Assembly (NCBI GenBank): GCA_001314905.1
Contig: LJZT01000002.1
Span: 62,001-126,000, forward strand
DNA from: Phormidium sp. OSCR
GTDB taxonomy: Bacteria > Cyanobacteriota > Cyanobacteriia > Cyanobacteriales > Geitlerinemataceae
Reading direction: 5' to 3'
Length of the DNA: 64,000 bases
In this document: positions 23,687 to 31,696 of the stretch, piece by piece
How positions within the stretch are numbered: position 1 is the first letter of the stretch
How the letters are laid out: each line of letters starts with the position of its first letter
The notes under the pieces: generated by a model
Database searches by the model: none
The model's input: only the letters and a program-made list of their open reading frames with translations
What the model was told of the DNA's origin: nothing
Position numbers and translations under genes: made by a program

Positions 23687-24769
23687 CTATCCTTGCTCAT
23701 CACGACCACGCATCCGATTCACCCAAGCCAACTGAGAGAGAAAATACTGGGTGACAAGGGTGGGTTGTTCGGCTTCCATCAAGGCCCGCACCACAGCTAC
23801 CCGCGTTGCACCTGCTTCAAACACTTGTGGGAGTCGGTTCATATCAATCCCCCCAATAGCAAACCAGGGAACCGGACAACGTTCAGCGGCATAGCGGACA
23901 TATTCCAAGCCAGCAGGGGCTTTTCCCTCTTTCGTAGGCGTGGAATAGACGGGGCCAACTCCCACATAGTCGGCTCCTTCGGCTAAGGCGCGGCGCATTT
24001 CTTCGGGGTTCGTGGTTGAACGACCGATAATCCGTTGGGAACCCAACAGTTGACGCGCGAAGGAGATGGGGACATCTTGCTGTCCTAAATGAACCCCATC
24101 AGCTTCAATGGCTAAGGCTAAATCGACGCGATCGTTGAGGATAAATAAGGCCCCATAGTCATGACAGAGATGTTTGAGTTTTTGGGCGGTGTTGAGGCGC
24201 GTCACATCATCGGCATCCTTATCCCGATATTGCACCAGGGTCAGTCCCCCTTGTAGAGCCGCTTCGACAATCTCAAATAGGCGATCGCTCGGAGATGTTA
24301 CCAGATAGAGAGAGGCTTGTTTTAAGGTTTGCTGCCGTTGATAGGCCAGAAAGTAACTTTCTAGGGTATAAACTTGATATCGCATCTGTTTACAAGCATT
24401 GCCCATATCGACGTGGTAGAGCTTGCCGTATTCTTCTAAGACTCGTAAGGCTTCTTCGACGCGACAGAGGTTGGCTTGTAAGACCTGTTCAACGTTCTCT
24501 CGTCGTTCTTCGCGAGGATGTGTTAGGTCAACGCCAGGATCATCAGGGGTATTTCGGGCGGATCTGAGTTTAGCACTATGCCAACGGCCGAGTTCCTGGC
24601 GCATCTGCTTGCAGGTATCGGTTAACTCAGCGTTGTTTAATCCGAAACGACACCATTCTTCGACGATGCGTATGCCTTCGCGAGCGCGATCGAGGTTGGC
24701 ATCGAGGATGCGGCAGACGGAGGGCGGCGTTAAACTGGCTTCGTGGTGGGCTTGTCCTTCGATAGACAT
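23687..24769 (-). CDS. thiE: Thiamine phosphate synthase with cyanobacterial N-terminal domain
   Basis: I place the start at 24769 ([13 protein letters not shown]), preceded by GAGGGAACA, an excellent ribosome site; the ORF-track start adds 45 unlikely residues. Residues 1-150 form the extra N-terminal domain of cyanobacterial ThiE ('[22 protein letters not shown]', '[18 protein letters not shown]'). The ThiE barrel follows with 'LYLVTS', '[11 protein letters not shown]', '[25 protein letters not shown]', '[11 protein letters not shown]', '[15 protein letters not shown]' and '[10 protein letters not shown]'. It joins hydroxymethylpyrimidine diphosphate to thiazole phosphate. It precedes menE by 8 bp on the same strand. 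No TPP riboswitch was recognised. Confidence 0.95.
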   Translation of the reverse strand: MSIEGQAHHEASLTPPSVCRILDANLDRAREGIRIVEEWCRFGLNNAELTDTCKQMRQELGRWHSAKLRSARNTPDDPGVDLTHPREERRENVEQVLQANLCRVEEALRVLEEYGKLYHVDMGNACKQMRYQVYTLESYFLAYQRQQTLKQASLYLVTSPSDRLFEIVEAALQGGLTLVQYRDKDADDVTRLNTAQKLKHLCHDYGALFILNDRVDLALAIEADGVHLGQQDVPISFARQLLGSQRIIGRSTTNPEEMRRALAEGADYVGVGPVYSTPTKEGKAPAGLEYVRYAAERCPVPWFAIGGIDMNRLPQVFEAGATRVAVVRALMEAEQPTLVTQYFLSQLAWVNRMRGRDEQG

Positions 24770-24919
24770 TGTTCCCTCAATGACAGTAGGTTCGTGGGTT
24801 TCCCGAGGGTTCATCGGCGGTGTTTTAGGTTGGGATAGGCGGTGGTTGAGGACATCAACCCGTTGTCTGTTGTTCACTGATTTGGTTGTTGCGTTGTCTT
24901 GCACCTAGGATTTGCGTAT

Positions 24920-26164
24920 ATGGGGTTATCACTTATCCAATGGGGCGCGTTGGGGGCGCTCACGCTCACCCTGGCGAATGGTATCACTATTGAGCCGGCG
25001 ATCGCCCAATCGGGACCCAGATTACTCAGTCAAAGGGCATCGTCTTCAGGGTCGTCGGGGCGATCGTCTCAGGCCACGTTAGTCTTTGTCAATCCTACTC
25101 AGGGACGAGATCACCCCGGTGGCGGTAGTGAGGCGCAACCGCTGCGAACGTTAACCTATGCTTTGCGTCGCGCCGAAGCCAATACGGTGATTTTCCTCAG
25201 TCCGGGAACCTACAACCGCGCTAACGGTGAAGTTTTCCCCCTACGGCTGCCCTCTGGGGTTACGCTCTATGGTAATCCGAGAGGGCAGGGCCAGGGAGTG
25301 ATGATTTCCGGTGGTGGGAGCCTCGACAGTGCGTATGGCTCTCAGCATACGGCGATCGCGGCGGCTGATGGTTCGGGCTTGAATGGGGTGACGGTAAGCA
25401 ATCCCCAGGGCCATGGCATTTGGTTAGCGTCGGGCCGCCTCTGGGTTGTCAATAGTACCTTTGAGGGCAATGGCAATCAAGGAGTGGCGATCGCGCCGAC
25501 GGCTGAGGCTTCTTCCCAGGATAATCGTTTTGTTAATAATCGCGGCAATATCGGTCGTCTGGCAACTCGTTCCCGTCTAGGATCGTCGGCTTCAACGCCG
25601 GCCCTAATTCCTACTGAACGAGAGGCCACTGAACGAGAGGCCACTGAAACCGAGTCTACAGAAGGCGTTGAGGTTCTTTCTTGGGGCAATGCCAGTGCGT
25701 TATCGGTGCAGCAGCGATCGCCTTCGGTCTCCTTTGACAAACCTCCCCTAGCCTACCAGCCGCCCCAATCCTCCTATCCGGTGCCGATTTCGACTCGGGG
25801 GGAACTTCCGCCGCTTCGGGTTCCTGATGGTAATGTCCCCATCGGCGATCGCGGTCATTTGCCGTTACCGCCTACCACTGCCCTCTCGAACCGTCCTGGC
25901 GCACCTCCACCACCGCCGAGTTATGCCAGTGTTAATGTGCCACCGACGCGCCTACAATTCCGCATTACCGTTGTTCCTCGCAGCAACAGCGATCGAGAGT
26001 TGGTACAACTGTTGATGCCCGATGCCCTCACCCTACGCCGCCGTGATGGACATATTACCCAGTCGGCCGCCTTCCGCCACCGCGATCGGGCTGAGGCGGT
26101 GTTGGATGCACTGCAACGCCATGGTATTCAGGCTTCGTTGCAATCTTTGGGGAATGGGGAATAG
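24920..26164 (+). CDS. DUF1565 secreted beta-helix protein with SPOR-like C-terminus
   Basis: The ATG at 24920 with AGGA upstream is preferred over TTG at 24899. A hydrophobic signal ends near 'ITIEPAIAQS'. Residues about 50-200 match DUF1565, a pectin-lyase-like helix: 'VNPTQGRDHPGGGSEAQPLRTLTYAL', 'VIFLSPGTYN', 'LPSGVTLYGN', 'GVTVSNPQGHGIWL' and 'VVNSTFEGNGNQGVAI'. A Pro/Ser/Thr-rich linker follows, then a final 70 residues ('FRITVVPRSNSDRELVQLL', 'RAEAVLDALQRHGIQASL') with the pattern of a SPOR domain. Extracytoplasmic localisation is likely and function unknown. The last codons lie in a GGGAATAGGCAAG repeat, giving the terminal NGE and stop. Confidence 0.8.
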   Translation: MGLSLIQWGALGALTLTLANGITIEPAIAQSGPRLLSQRASSSGSSGRSSQATLVFVNPTQGRDHPGGGSEAQPLRTLTYALRRAEANTVIFLSPGTYNRANGEVFPLRLPSGVTLYGNPRGQGQGVMISGGGSLDSAYGSQHTAIAAADGSGLNGVTVSNPQGHGIWLASGRLWVVNSTFEGNGNQGVAIAPTAEASSQDNRFVNNRGNIGRLATRSRLGSSASTPALIPTEREATEREATETESTEGVEVLSWGNASALSVQQRSPSVSFDKPPLAYQPPQSSYPVPISTRGELPPLRVPDGNVPIGDRGHLPLPPTTALSNRPGAPPPPPSYASVNVPPTRLQFRITVVPRSNSDRELVQLLMPDALTLRRRDGHITQSAAFRHRDRAEAVLDALQRHGIQASLQSLGNGE

Positions 26165-26197
26165 GCAAGAGGCAAGAGGCAAGAGGCAAGAGGCAAG
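26163..26197. repeat. Five AGGCAAG heptamers
   Basis: Five perfect 7-bp units start within the stop codon of the DUF1565 gene. GGCAAG(A/G)-type units also occur inside the MITE-like elements and at 26309 and 47330-47490. Confidence 0.9.
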
Positions 26198-26199
26198 GC

Positions 26200-26340
26200 A
26201 GGGAACTTCGGAATTGGGAATAGGGAACAGAAAAGACGTAGGGGCGTACCCTTGTGGTCGCCCGAGGCAAGGGGCATAACCCACCCCTAACCCCTCCCAA
26301 GAGGGGATGGCAAGGGGCAAGGGGCAAGGGGGTTGTGAGA
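26200..26340. repeat. Cluster of dispersed repeats
   Basis: The tract includes the 28-bp word ending GGGCGTACCCTTGTGGTCGC+CC (26236-26263), CCCACCCCTAACCCCTCCCA with its AGAGGGG partner, and three GGCAAGG units. The same words, some inverted, occur at 15265, 21920, 47346 and 61110. There is no gene here. Confidence 0.85.
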
Positions 26341-26356
26341 TTTTTTGAAAATGGTA

Positions 26357-27517
26357 TTACGATGAACTACCCGCTGCTTGTTCTACGGCCCAGGTGAAGG
26401 TTTGCAAAATCTGCTCTAACATCAAATCATCTTGTAATGCCGAGAGTCGTAGATAGGGAAAACGGGTTTCTGTGGGATTTGTCGGCAGGGCAATCCCGAC
26501 TGAACTGAACTTCGATCGCAGTTCTTGCCAGGGTTCTGTCTGATTAAACGGGGGTTGAGAACCGTAATTTTGTGAGGAGAGTTCTAAACCGCCCCAAATG
26601 CCGATATTGAATAACTCACTGCCAATTTTGCCGCGATTATCTTTGAAATAAACACCAAATCCGCCATAGTTATCGCCTTTGCCCCATTGCACTTCAACAT
26701 GGGGGACTTTTTCTTGCGCCCAGGCATAGATTTTTCGTGCCACTGCTGCCTCTTCTTCGCCCCGGCGACTGGCGAATTCTGGGAAAAATGATGTTTCATC
26801 CCAACGACGACGTTCACGGGTGGCGCTGGACTTTTTCAGGCGAGCTTCGGCGGTTTGTCCGAGGACCCGAGGGACTAATAGACGCAAGGCCTCGGCGGAG
26901 TGATCGGCATATTGTTTGACTTCAAGGGCCAAGACTTCGGCCGGATCGACTTGTTCGTTGAGAAACTCGACCACTCGCCGCAATTCTGGGGCGATGCGAT
27001 CGGCCACAAAGACGAGGCGAATTTTCCCGGCTTGCAGATGGGTTTTGACTTTTTGCCAGAACCGTTCTTCGCTGGCATCTTCTCCCAAAAACTCTTCAAA
27101 GACTTCTTCGGGATCGCGGCCTTGTTCGCGGCAATTGGTCTCAAACTGCGACACAATCGTGTCGATGGGCCAGTAAATGCTGGCATTGGCGGCGTAGTCT
27201 AACATCTGGCCAATGACTTCTTGGCGGATGCGACTGTTATCAATGCGTTTAACTTCAACTAGGGTGGGGATGGCGTTTTGGTCGATGAAGAGGCGATCGA
27301 CGGACCAACGGCCGGCCCCGTCTTCCTCGGTGGGAATTGGGGTCTCTCGGCGAATTAGCAGCCAGTAGCGGGGGAGTGCTGTATCAATCTGATCGCCAGC
27401 CAGGAGGTTGGGATAGGTTTCCAGGAGTTCTTGGAGTTGTTCTTCGGACTCGTAAGCTTGCTCGCTCATTTCGACTAATTGCTCGTCGTCCTGGATTAGA
27501 TAAATGCCTCCACCCAT
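26357..27517 (-). CDS. PD-(D/E)XK nuclease-like protein (DUF91/NucS-like fold)
   Basis: This 386-residue protein starts at ATG with GAGG at proper spacing. Around residues 60-115, 'GRWSVDRLFIDQNAIPTLVEVKRIDNSRIRQEVIGQMLDYAANA' shows the D-x(n)-E-V-K signature of the PD-(D/E)XK superfamily plus the downstream Gln/helix seen in DUF91-like nucleases. The preceding 'LQELLETYPNLLAGD' is the common start of that family. The C-terminal half has no recognisable domain but 'IWGGLELSSQNYG' and 'FGVYFKDN' suggest a second alpha/beta module. There is no partner gene to define a defence system. Function is unknown; nuclease fold is inferred. Confidence 0.6.
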   Translation of the reverse strand: MGGGIYLIQDDEQLVEMSEQAYESEEQLQELLETYPNLLAGDQIDTALPRYWLLIRRETPIPTEEDGAGRWSVDRLFIDQNAIPTLVEVKRIDNSRIRQEVIGQMLDYAANASIYWPIDTIVSQFETNCREQGRDPEEVFEEFLGEDASEERFWQKVKTHLQAGKIRLVFVADRIAPELRRVVEFLNEQVDPAEVLALEVKQYADHSAEALRLLVPRVLGQTAEARLKKSSATRERRRWDETSFFPEFASRRGEEEAAVARKIYAWAQEKVPHVEVQWGKGDNYGGFGVYFKDNRGKIGSELFNIGIWGGLELSSQNYGSQPPFNQTEPWQELRSKFSSVGIALPTNPTETRFPYLRLSALQDDLMLEQILQTFTWAVEQAAGSSS

Positions 27518-27690
27518 GAGTTAACCTCTATACCTTAGTTAGTTTGATGTGACTGATACCGTTGACGCTGACCTGACATCTGTTTCTCCTCAGAGCAGTC
27601 CTCAGAGCAGTCCCTAGAGCCGGTTATGATGGCTCAGTCAGATGATGGGAAACGGACTCTGGGAGATAATTCCGTACAATTACAGGACAA

Positions 27691-28530
27691 TTACAGGTGC
27701 AATGTGCCTGTAAAGACAAAGGTGGCTGGCCCCGTCATATACACAGATCCTTGACTCGACCACTCAATTTCCAAGTTACCACCCGGTAGTTCAACTGTGG
27801 TAACTCGGTCACAGCGTCCGGTCAGGACACCGGCGACTACAGATGCACAAGCCCCTGTGCCACAGGCCAGCGTAGCACCTGCCCCGCGTTCCCACACCCG
27901 CATTTTTACGTAATTGCCCTGAGTCACTTCAAGAAATTCCGTGTTAACCCCTTGGGGGAATTGCGGATGATGCTCGAATTGGGGGCCAATGTCAGCCAGG
28001 GGGATAGCAGAAACGTCATCGACAAAGACGACACAATGGGGATTGCCCATGCTGACGGTGGTGAGGTTCCAGGTGCGATCGCCGACGGTTAGGGGAACAT
28101 CAACCACTTTCTCAGACTCAGGTTTGAGGGTCGTGGGGATTTGCCCAGCTAACAGACGTGGTTCTCCCATATCTACTTTAACCCGTCCGTCGGCCTGGCA
28201 TTGAGGGGTGATGACCCCGGCTAGGGTATGAATGCGATAGGTGGCTGCTTCTTGGCCGTTCAGTTGGGCCGCAAATTGCGCTAGACAGCGGATACCATTG
28301 CCGCACATCTCGGGTTCTGAGCCATCGGAGTTAAAAATCCGCATGGTGTAATCCGTCCCGTCTTGGCCTGGAAGTAAGAAAATCACGCCATCAGCGCCAA
28401 TGCCAAAATTGCGATCGCAGATCTGCTTGGCCTGTTCTGGCGTTAACAGGGGATCGTGGCTGTGGCGGTTGTCGAGCAAGATGAAATCATTGCCCAAACC
28501 GTGATATTTCTGAAAGTCCAGGGTTGTCAT
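27691..28530 (-). CDS. dapF: Diaminopimelate epimerase
   Basis: The 279-residue enzyme has the DapF hallmarks: '[13 protein letters not shown]', the first catalytic Cys in '[16 protein letters not shown]', '[15 protein letters not shown]', 'GVNTEFLEV', '[25 protein letters not shown]' with the second catalytic Cys, and '[10 protein letters not shown]'. It interconverts LL- and meso-diaminopimelate for lysine and peptidoglycan synthesis. It is divergent from hfq, an arrangement I recall as conserved in cyanobacteria. The stop codon lies in a small inverted repeat (TACAGG/CCTGTA). Confidence 0.97.
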   Translation of the reverse strand: MTTLDFQKYHGLGNDFILLDNRHSHDPLLTPEQAKQICDRNFGIGADGVIFLLPGQDGTDYTMRIFNSDGSEPEMCGNGIRCLAQFAAQLNGQEAATYRIHTLAGVITPQCQADGRVKVDMGEPRLLAGQIPTTLKPESEKVVDVPLTVGDRTWNLTTVSMGNPHCVVFVDDVSAIPLADIGPQFEHHPQFPQGVNTEFLEVTQGNYVKMRVWERGAGATLACGTGACASVVAGVLTGRCDRVTTVELPGGNLEIEWSSQGSVYMTGPATFVFTGTLHL

Positions 28531-28686
28531 TGTGGGTGAGTCCTTTGTCCGTCATTAGGGGGCGTTCGTGCCCTTTCGCTCAAGGTGGTATGGTAGCCAA
28601 TAATAGCAAACACAGTGGCGATCGCCGTGACGCCCACAACCGGCCATTTTATTCGACATTTCTATTATCAGTGAGGAGACGGACCT

Positions 28687-28917
28687 ATGGCGATTGAAAT
28701 GGATACGAGTTTACCGAGCATTCGTTTCCTGCAACAGTACGTCAAAGAACATACCCCCCTTGAACTACAAACCACCACCGGCGATCGCCTGATTGGACGA
28801 ATTGCCTGGCAAGATCCCATCTACTTCTGTTTACTGGATGATGAGGGGCATCAATACCTGGTCAATCGTCAATTGGTGGTCTATGTCAAACCGGTCACGG
28901 CTCCAAATGAGGGTTAG
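28687..28917 (+). CDS. hfq: Cyanobacterial-type Hfq
   Basis: The 76-residue protein has an Sm-like fold: 'SIRFLQQYVKEHTPLELQTTTGDRLIGRIAWQDPIYFCLLDDEG' and 'LVNRQLVVYVKPV'. It matches the divergent Hfq of cyanobacteria (Synechocystis Ssr3341 type) rather than the enterobacterial form; the RNA-binding lysine and KH motifs of E. coli Hfq are absent. In Synechocystis, Hfq binds the pilus ATPase PilB1 and affects motility. Here the partner is not in the window. GAGGAG lies eight bases before the ATG. Its position beside dapF supports the call. Confidence 0.88.
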   Translation: MAIEMDTSLPSIRFLQQYVKEHTPLELQTTTGDRLIGRIAWQDPIYFCLLDDEGHQYLVNRQLVVYVKPVTAPNEG

Positions 28918-28988
28918 ACTATGACGGTTAAAATGAGCAGTACCCGGATGATGGGTCGCTCTCCCCGTTTCTAATGGTTAAGTCCTAA

Positions 28989-29882
28989 GTGTTAACTGCT
29001 ATGATGTTCAATCCCCTCACCTCCTCCCTGACTCAGCCCCTGGCGGCTGTGATCGGGACTTGGGTTGTCATGAGCGCTCCGGCCCTGGCCCTGGAGATGC
29101 GAGTCTCACCTGAACGGCCCCGTTTAGGCGAAACCCTTTCGGTTCTGATCGAAACTGAGCTCGAAAGTGAGTCTGAACAAGCCCCCACCGTCACGGCTCG
29201 TGGACGTAGTTATCAGACCTTTTCCGTCGGGGAGAATCGCTATCGGGCCTTTATTCCCACCACTCCCCTCGATACTCCAGGACCATTTTCGATCAGCGCC
29301 AGTTCTGGGGGTCAACAGCAACGTCAAACGGTTTCCTTGGGCGATCGCAGTTTCACCATTCAAGAAATTTGGCTTTCTCCCTCTGTTAACGCCATTCAAG
29401 GCACCGATTACGAGTTTGACCGTATGGATGCCTTCAAAGCCACCGTAACCCCAGAACGGCTTTGGACTGGCTCTTTTCGTCATCCCAGCGATGGCCCCAT
29501 TAGCACTCCCTACGGGGTTCGTCGCTACTATAACGGCGAGTGGGCCGAGAATTATTACCATCGTGGCTTTGATTACGCTGCTCCTATGGGAGCGCCGGTT
29601 GTCGCTACGGCTCGGGGCCGGGTGTCTCTTGTCGGGACTGTCTCCCAAGGCTTTGAACTCCATGGCAATAGTATCGGTCTTGACCATGGCCAAGGGGTAA
29701 CCAGTATTTACATTCACCTGAGTGAGATCAATGTTCGCGAAGGCCAGATGGTCGAAGCCGGAGAGGTCATCGGCCGCATTGGTAGCACCGGTATCTCTAC
29801 CGGTCCTCATTTACATTGGGGACTCTATGTGAATGGGGAATCTGTTGACCCGGATCCCTGGTTAAATTTGGGATTAAAATAA
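28989..29882 (+). CDS. M23-family peptidoglycan endopeptidase
   Basis: A signal peptide ('AAVIGTWVVMSAPALALE') is followed by an all-beta N-terminal domain ('SPERPRLGETLSVLIE', 'FIPTTPLDTPGPFSI') and a C-terminal LytM domain. The zinc site is 'YYHRGFDYAAPMGAPVVATARG' (HxxxD) and 'GPHLHWGLY' (HxH). These enzymes cut peptide cross-links in peptidoglycan in the periplasm. The start may be GTG at 28989 or ATG at 29001/29004; the signal peptide fits either. It follows hfq on the same strand after 71 bp. The catalytic residues are complete. Confidence 0.92.
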   Translation: MLTAMMFNPLTSSLTQPLAAVIGTWVVMSAPALALEMRVSPERPRLGETLSVLIETELESESEQAPTVTARGRSYQTFSVGENRYRAFIPTTPLDTPGPFSISASSGGQQQRQTVSLGDRSFTIQEIWLSPSVNAIQGTDYEFDRMDAFKATVTPERLWTGSFRHPSDGPISTPYGVRRYYNGEWAENYYHRGFDYAAPMGAPVVATARGRVSLVGTVSQGFELHGNSIGLDHGQGVTSIYIHLSEINVREGQMVEAGEVIGRIGSTGISTGPHLHWGLYVNGESVDPDPWLNLGLK

Positions 29883-29916
29883 TTCCCCAGAACGGTTCAC
29901 TCGCCTCGATGTTTGA

Positions 29917-29942
29917 CCTCGATGGTTGAGGTGAGTGAGAGG
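29917..29942. repeat. Small hairpin after the M23 peptidase gene
   Basis: CTCGCCTC upstream and GAGGTGAG downstream can pair with one wobble around a loop containing CCTCGATGG. There is no T-run, so terminator function is uncertain. Confidence 0.35.
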
Positions 29943-29982
29943 GAAATCATGGGAATCTCAGACTTGACCTGAGAAAAAACAG

Positions 29983-29988
29983 TATAAT
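29983..29988 (+). promoter_or_regulatory. TATAAT -10 box candidate upstream of the ComFB-like gene
   Basis: A perfect TATAAT lies 95 bp before the ATG. A TTGACC sits only 13 bp upstream of it, too close for a standard -35 element. Confidence 0.35.
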
Positions 29989-30082
29989 CTCAGGGTTTCA
30001 GTTAAATTTTCCTGTTTCAGATCTCTGACGGACGGTGTGGTGATCCATTGCATCGATGTAGCAAGACGAACCGATAGCCGCT

Positions 30083-30640
30083 ATGAGCATTGTCAAAATT
30101 GTCGAACAGGCTCTCTCGGACGGGTACTTAACTCCCGTCATGGAAGCCGAAGTGGGACGTATTTGTAATACGGCCTCAGAACTGTCTATTGAAGAATATA
30201 TGTCCCTCGATCGCCTGATGGGGGCGCTGCTTACGGGTGACGTTGTGGTCTTACCCCGTAAGCAGTTTATTAATGTTATGGAGGAGTTGGTCTTATCGGA
30301 GGCAATTACAAAAGTGGCCGAAATTGAGGCCAGTACCGATCGCACCCTGGATGTGGGCGATATCGCCGCTTATGCTCTCAATCGCCTGCCGCCACTGTAT
30401 GCCACAACGGAGGAAGGGGCCAACTTCCAGCGATCGCGCGCCCGAGAACAACTCTCGGACTTGATTAGTAAACAGGTCACGGATGCGATTGACCAAAGTT
30501 TGGCGCATCCTGAGTTTTTCCCGGAACGTCAATTGTTGGGGAAAACCAATCCTAAAGAGGTCTTGTCTCAGGTGAGTATGCTTTTAGAGGCCTATGCTGA
30601 GAACTTTGAGGCGGAAGAACAACAAGCCAAGGACCTCTAG
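30083..30640 (+). CDS. ComFB-domain protein (CdgR-like cyclic-dinucleotide receptor candidate)
   Basis: In this 185-residue protein residues 48-115 carry the ComFB signature: 'QFINVMEELVLSEAITKV', 'DVGDIAAYALNRLPPLYATTEEG' and 'FQRSRAREQLSDLISKQVTDAI'. The N-terminal 50 residues (GYLTPVMEAEVGRICNTASELS) form the helical extension seen in cyanobacterial homologs. Members of this family in cyanobacteria have been reported to bind cyclic dinucleotides (CdgR with c-di-GMP, ComFB with c-di-AMP) and to influence cell size or competence and motility. Which ligand applies here is unknown. No membrane segment is present. Confidence 0.85.
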   Translation: MSIVKIVEQALSDGYLTPVMEAEVGRICNTASELSIEEYMSLDRLMGALLTGDVVVLPRKQFINVMEELVLSEAITKVAEIEASTDRTLDVGDIAAYALNRLPPLYATTEEGANFQRSRAREQLSDLISKQVTDAIDQSLAHPEFFPERQLLGKTNPKEVLSQVSMLLEAYAENFEAEEQQAKDL

Positions 30641-30706
30641 GGACTGTTGTCAAAGCTAAGTGTCAAAGCCAAGTCTATGAGGCTAAGTCTCTGAGGGGGC
30701 GATCGC

Positions 30707-31597
30707 TCAAGGACGGACAATGACTGGGGTTCCTGGCTCAACAAGCTCATAAAGCTGGCGAATATCCCGGTTAGACAGACGCAAACAGCCATGAGACACG
30801 GCGGCTCCAAGGTCGGACTCATCAGCGGTTCCGTGGAAGCCGATATAGACCTGTCCATCGGTCCAAAAGCCAATCCAGCGATCGCCTAAGGGATTAGTTG
30901 GCCCCGGGGGAATGCTCTCCCCCGTTAGAGGATGCTCCCAGGCCGGATTTTTTCGAGTTTCGATGACCTCAAAGACTCCGGTGGGGGTTTCCCAACCCTC
31001 TTGACCGACGGCGAGGGGATAGTGATGCTGTCGCTCTTGGTCTTGGTAGACTGACAGGGTTCGCTGACTCAGAGACACTTCTAGGTAAAGTTCCTCGGGG
31101 GTGGGTTCCTCAGTTGGCTCTGTGTTAGTTGGCTCTGTTAAGGATCTCGTTGAGGACAGCCAGGATGATGACGATGATGTCTTGGCCATGAAGAGATCGA
31201 GGTTCTCGAGGTTATTGGCCAACGAGACGCTAAACTCAGGAAAGCTTAGGTCTGAGGGGGTGGCGATCGCAGAGGACACGGACGCAACAGGTGCCTGCGC
31301 CGGCTCGTCCGGATTCTCGGGTGACTCATTGGCCGCGAGATCCTCAAACGCAGGACTCGATGGTTGAGTCTCGGGACCAACAAACTCCAATACCAGCAAA
31401 ATTGCAGCGCCTAAAAAACAGAGTAGGGAAAAGGCCTGGGCGATGGAAGGGGGCTGTCGCATGAGGTGACGGGCGTTCCATTGAGGGCTTCGATTAAGGG
31501 CTGAAAAGACCCCCGTTGTTTGGGGTTCACGCTCTGCGGTCCAATAGTTTGAGAACAGGTTGAGGGCTAAGATTAACCATACCGGAGTCGAGAGCAA
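30707..31597 (-). CDS. L,D-transpeptidase (YkuD domain), membrane anchored
   Basis: The protein has one N-terminal hydrophobic helix ('FSLLCFLGAAILLVLEF') and a long Ser/Pro/Glu linker, then a YkuD catalytic domain from about residue 165. It starts 'LYLEVSLSQRTLSVYQDQ' and ends with the catalytic signature 'FHGTADESDLGAAVSHGCLRLSNRD', whose Cys is the nucleophile. 'TPTGVFEVIETRKNP' and 'IPPGPTNPLGDRWIGF' are typical. It forms 3-3 peptidoglycan cross-links or anchors proteins. The start is uncertain; an internal ATG at 31462 (MRQPPSIAQAFSLL) would still include the anchor. It is convergent with the ComFB-like gene. Confidence 0.88.
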   Translation of the reverse strand: MLSTPVWLILALNLFSNYWTAEREPQTTGVFSALNRSPQWNARHLMRQPPSIAQAFSLLCFLGAAILLVLEFVGPETQPSSPAFEDLAANESPENPDEPAQAPVASVSSAIATPSDLSFPEFSVSLANNLENLDLFMAKTSSSSSWLSSTRSLTEPTNTEPTEEPTPEELYLEVSLSQRTLSVYQDQERQHHYPLAVGQEGWETPTGVFEVIETRKNPAWEHPLTGESIPPGPTNPLGDRWIGFWTDGQVYIGFHGTADESDLGAAVSHGCLRLSNRDIRQLYELVEPGTPVIVRP

Positions 31598-31646
31598 ACA
31601 GCGACTCGAATGGTTCAGTTAAAGGGCCAGGTCTCAGGCGATTCAA

Positions 31647-31686
31647 GGACGTAGAGGACAGGACGTAGAGGACAGGACGTAGAGGA
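31647..31686. repeat. 14-bp direct repeat, nearly three copies
   Basis: GGACGTAGAGGACA occurs twice, then GGACGTAGAGGA immediately before the nuclease gene. Each unit contains a ribosome-site-like AGAGGA; the last copy lies just ahead of the start codons. Confidence 0.85.
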
Positions 31687-31696
31687 TGTGAGGCGA

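Noticed and set aside
24770-24919. TPP riboswitch upstream of thiE
   Set aside because: The expected conserved THI-box words were not found in the leader.
29124-29810. 228-codon ORF antisense to the M23 peptidase gene
   Set aside because: The plus-strand frame has a complete LytM domain; the antisense product is low complexity and unrecognisable.
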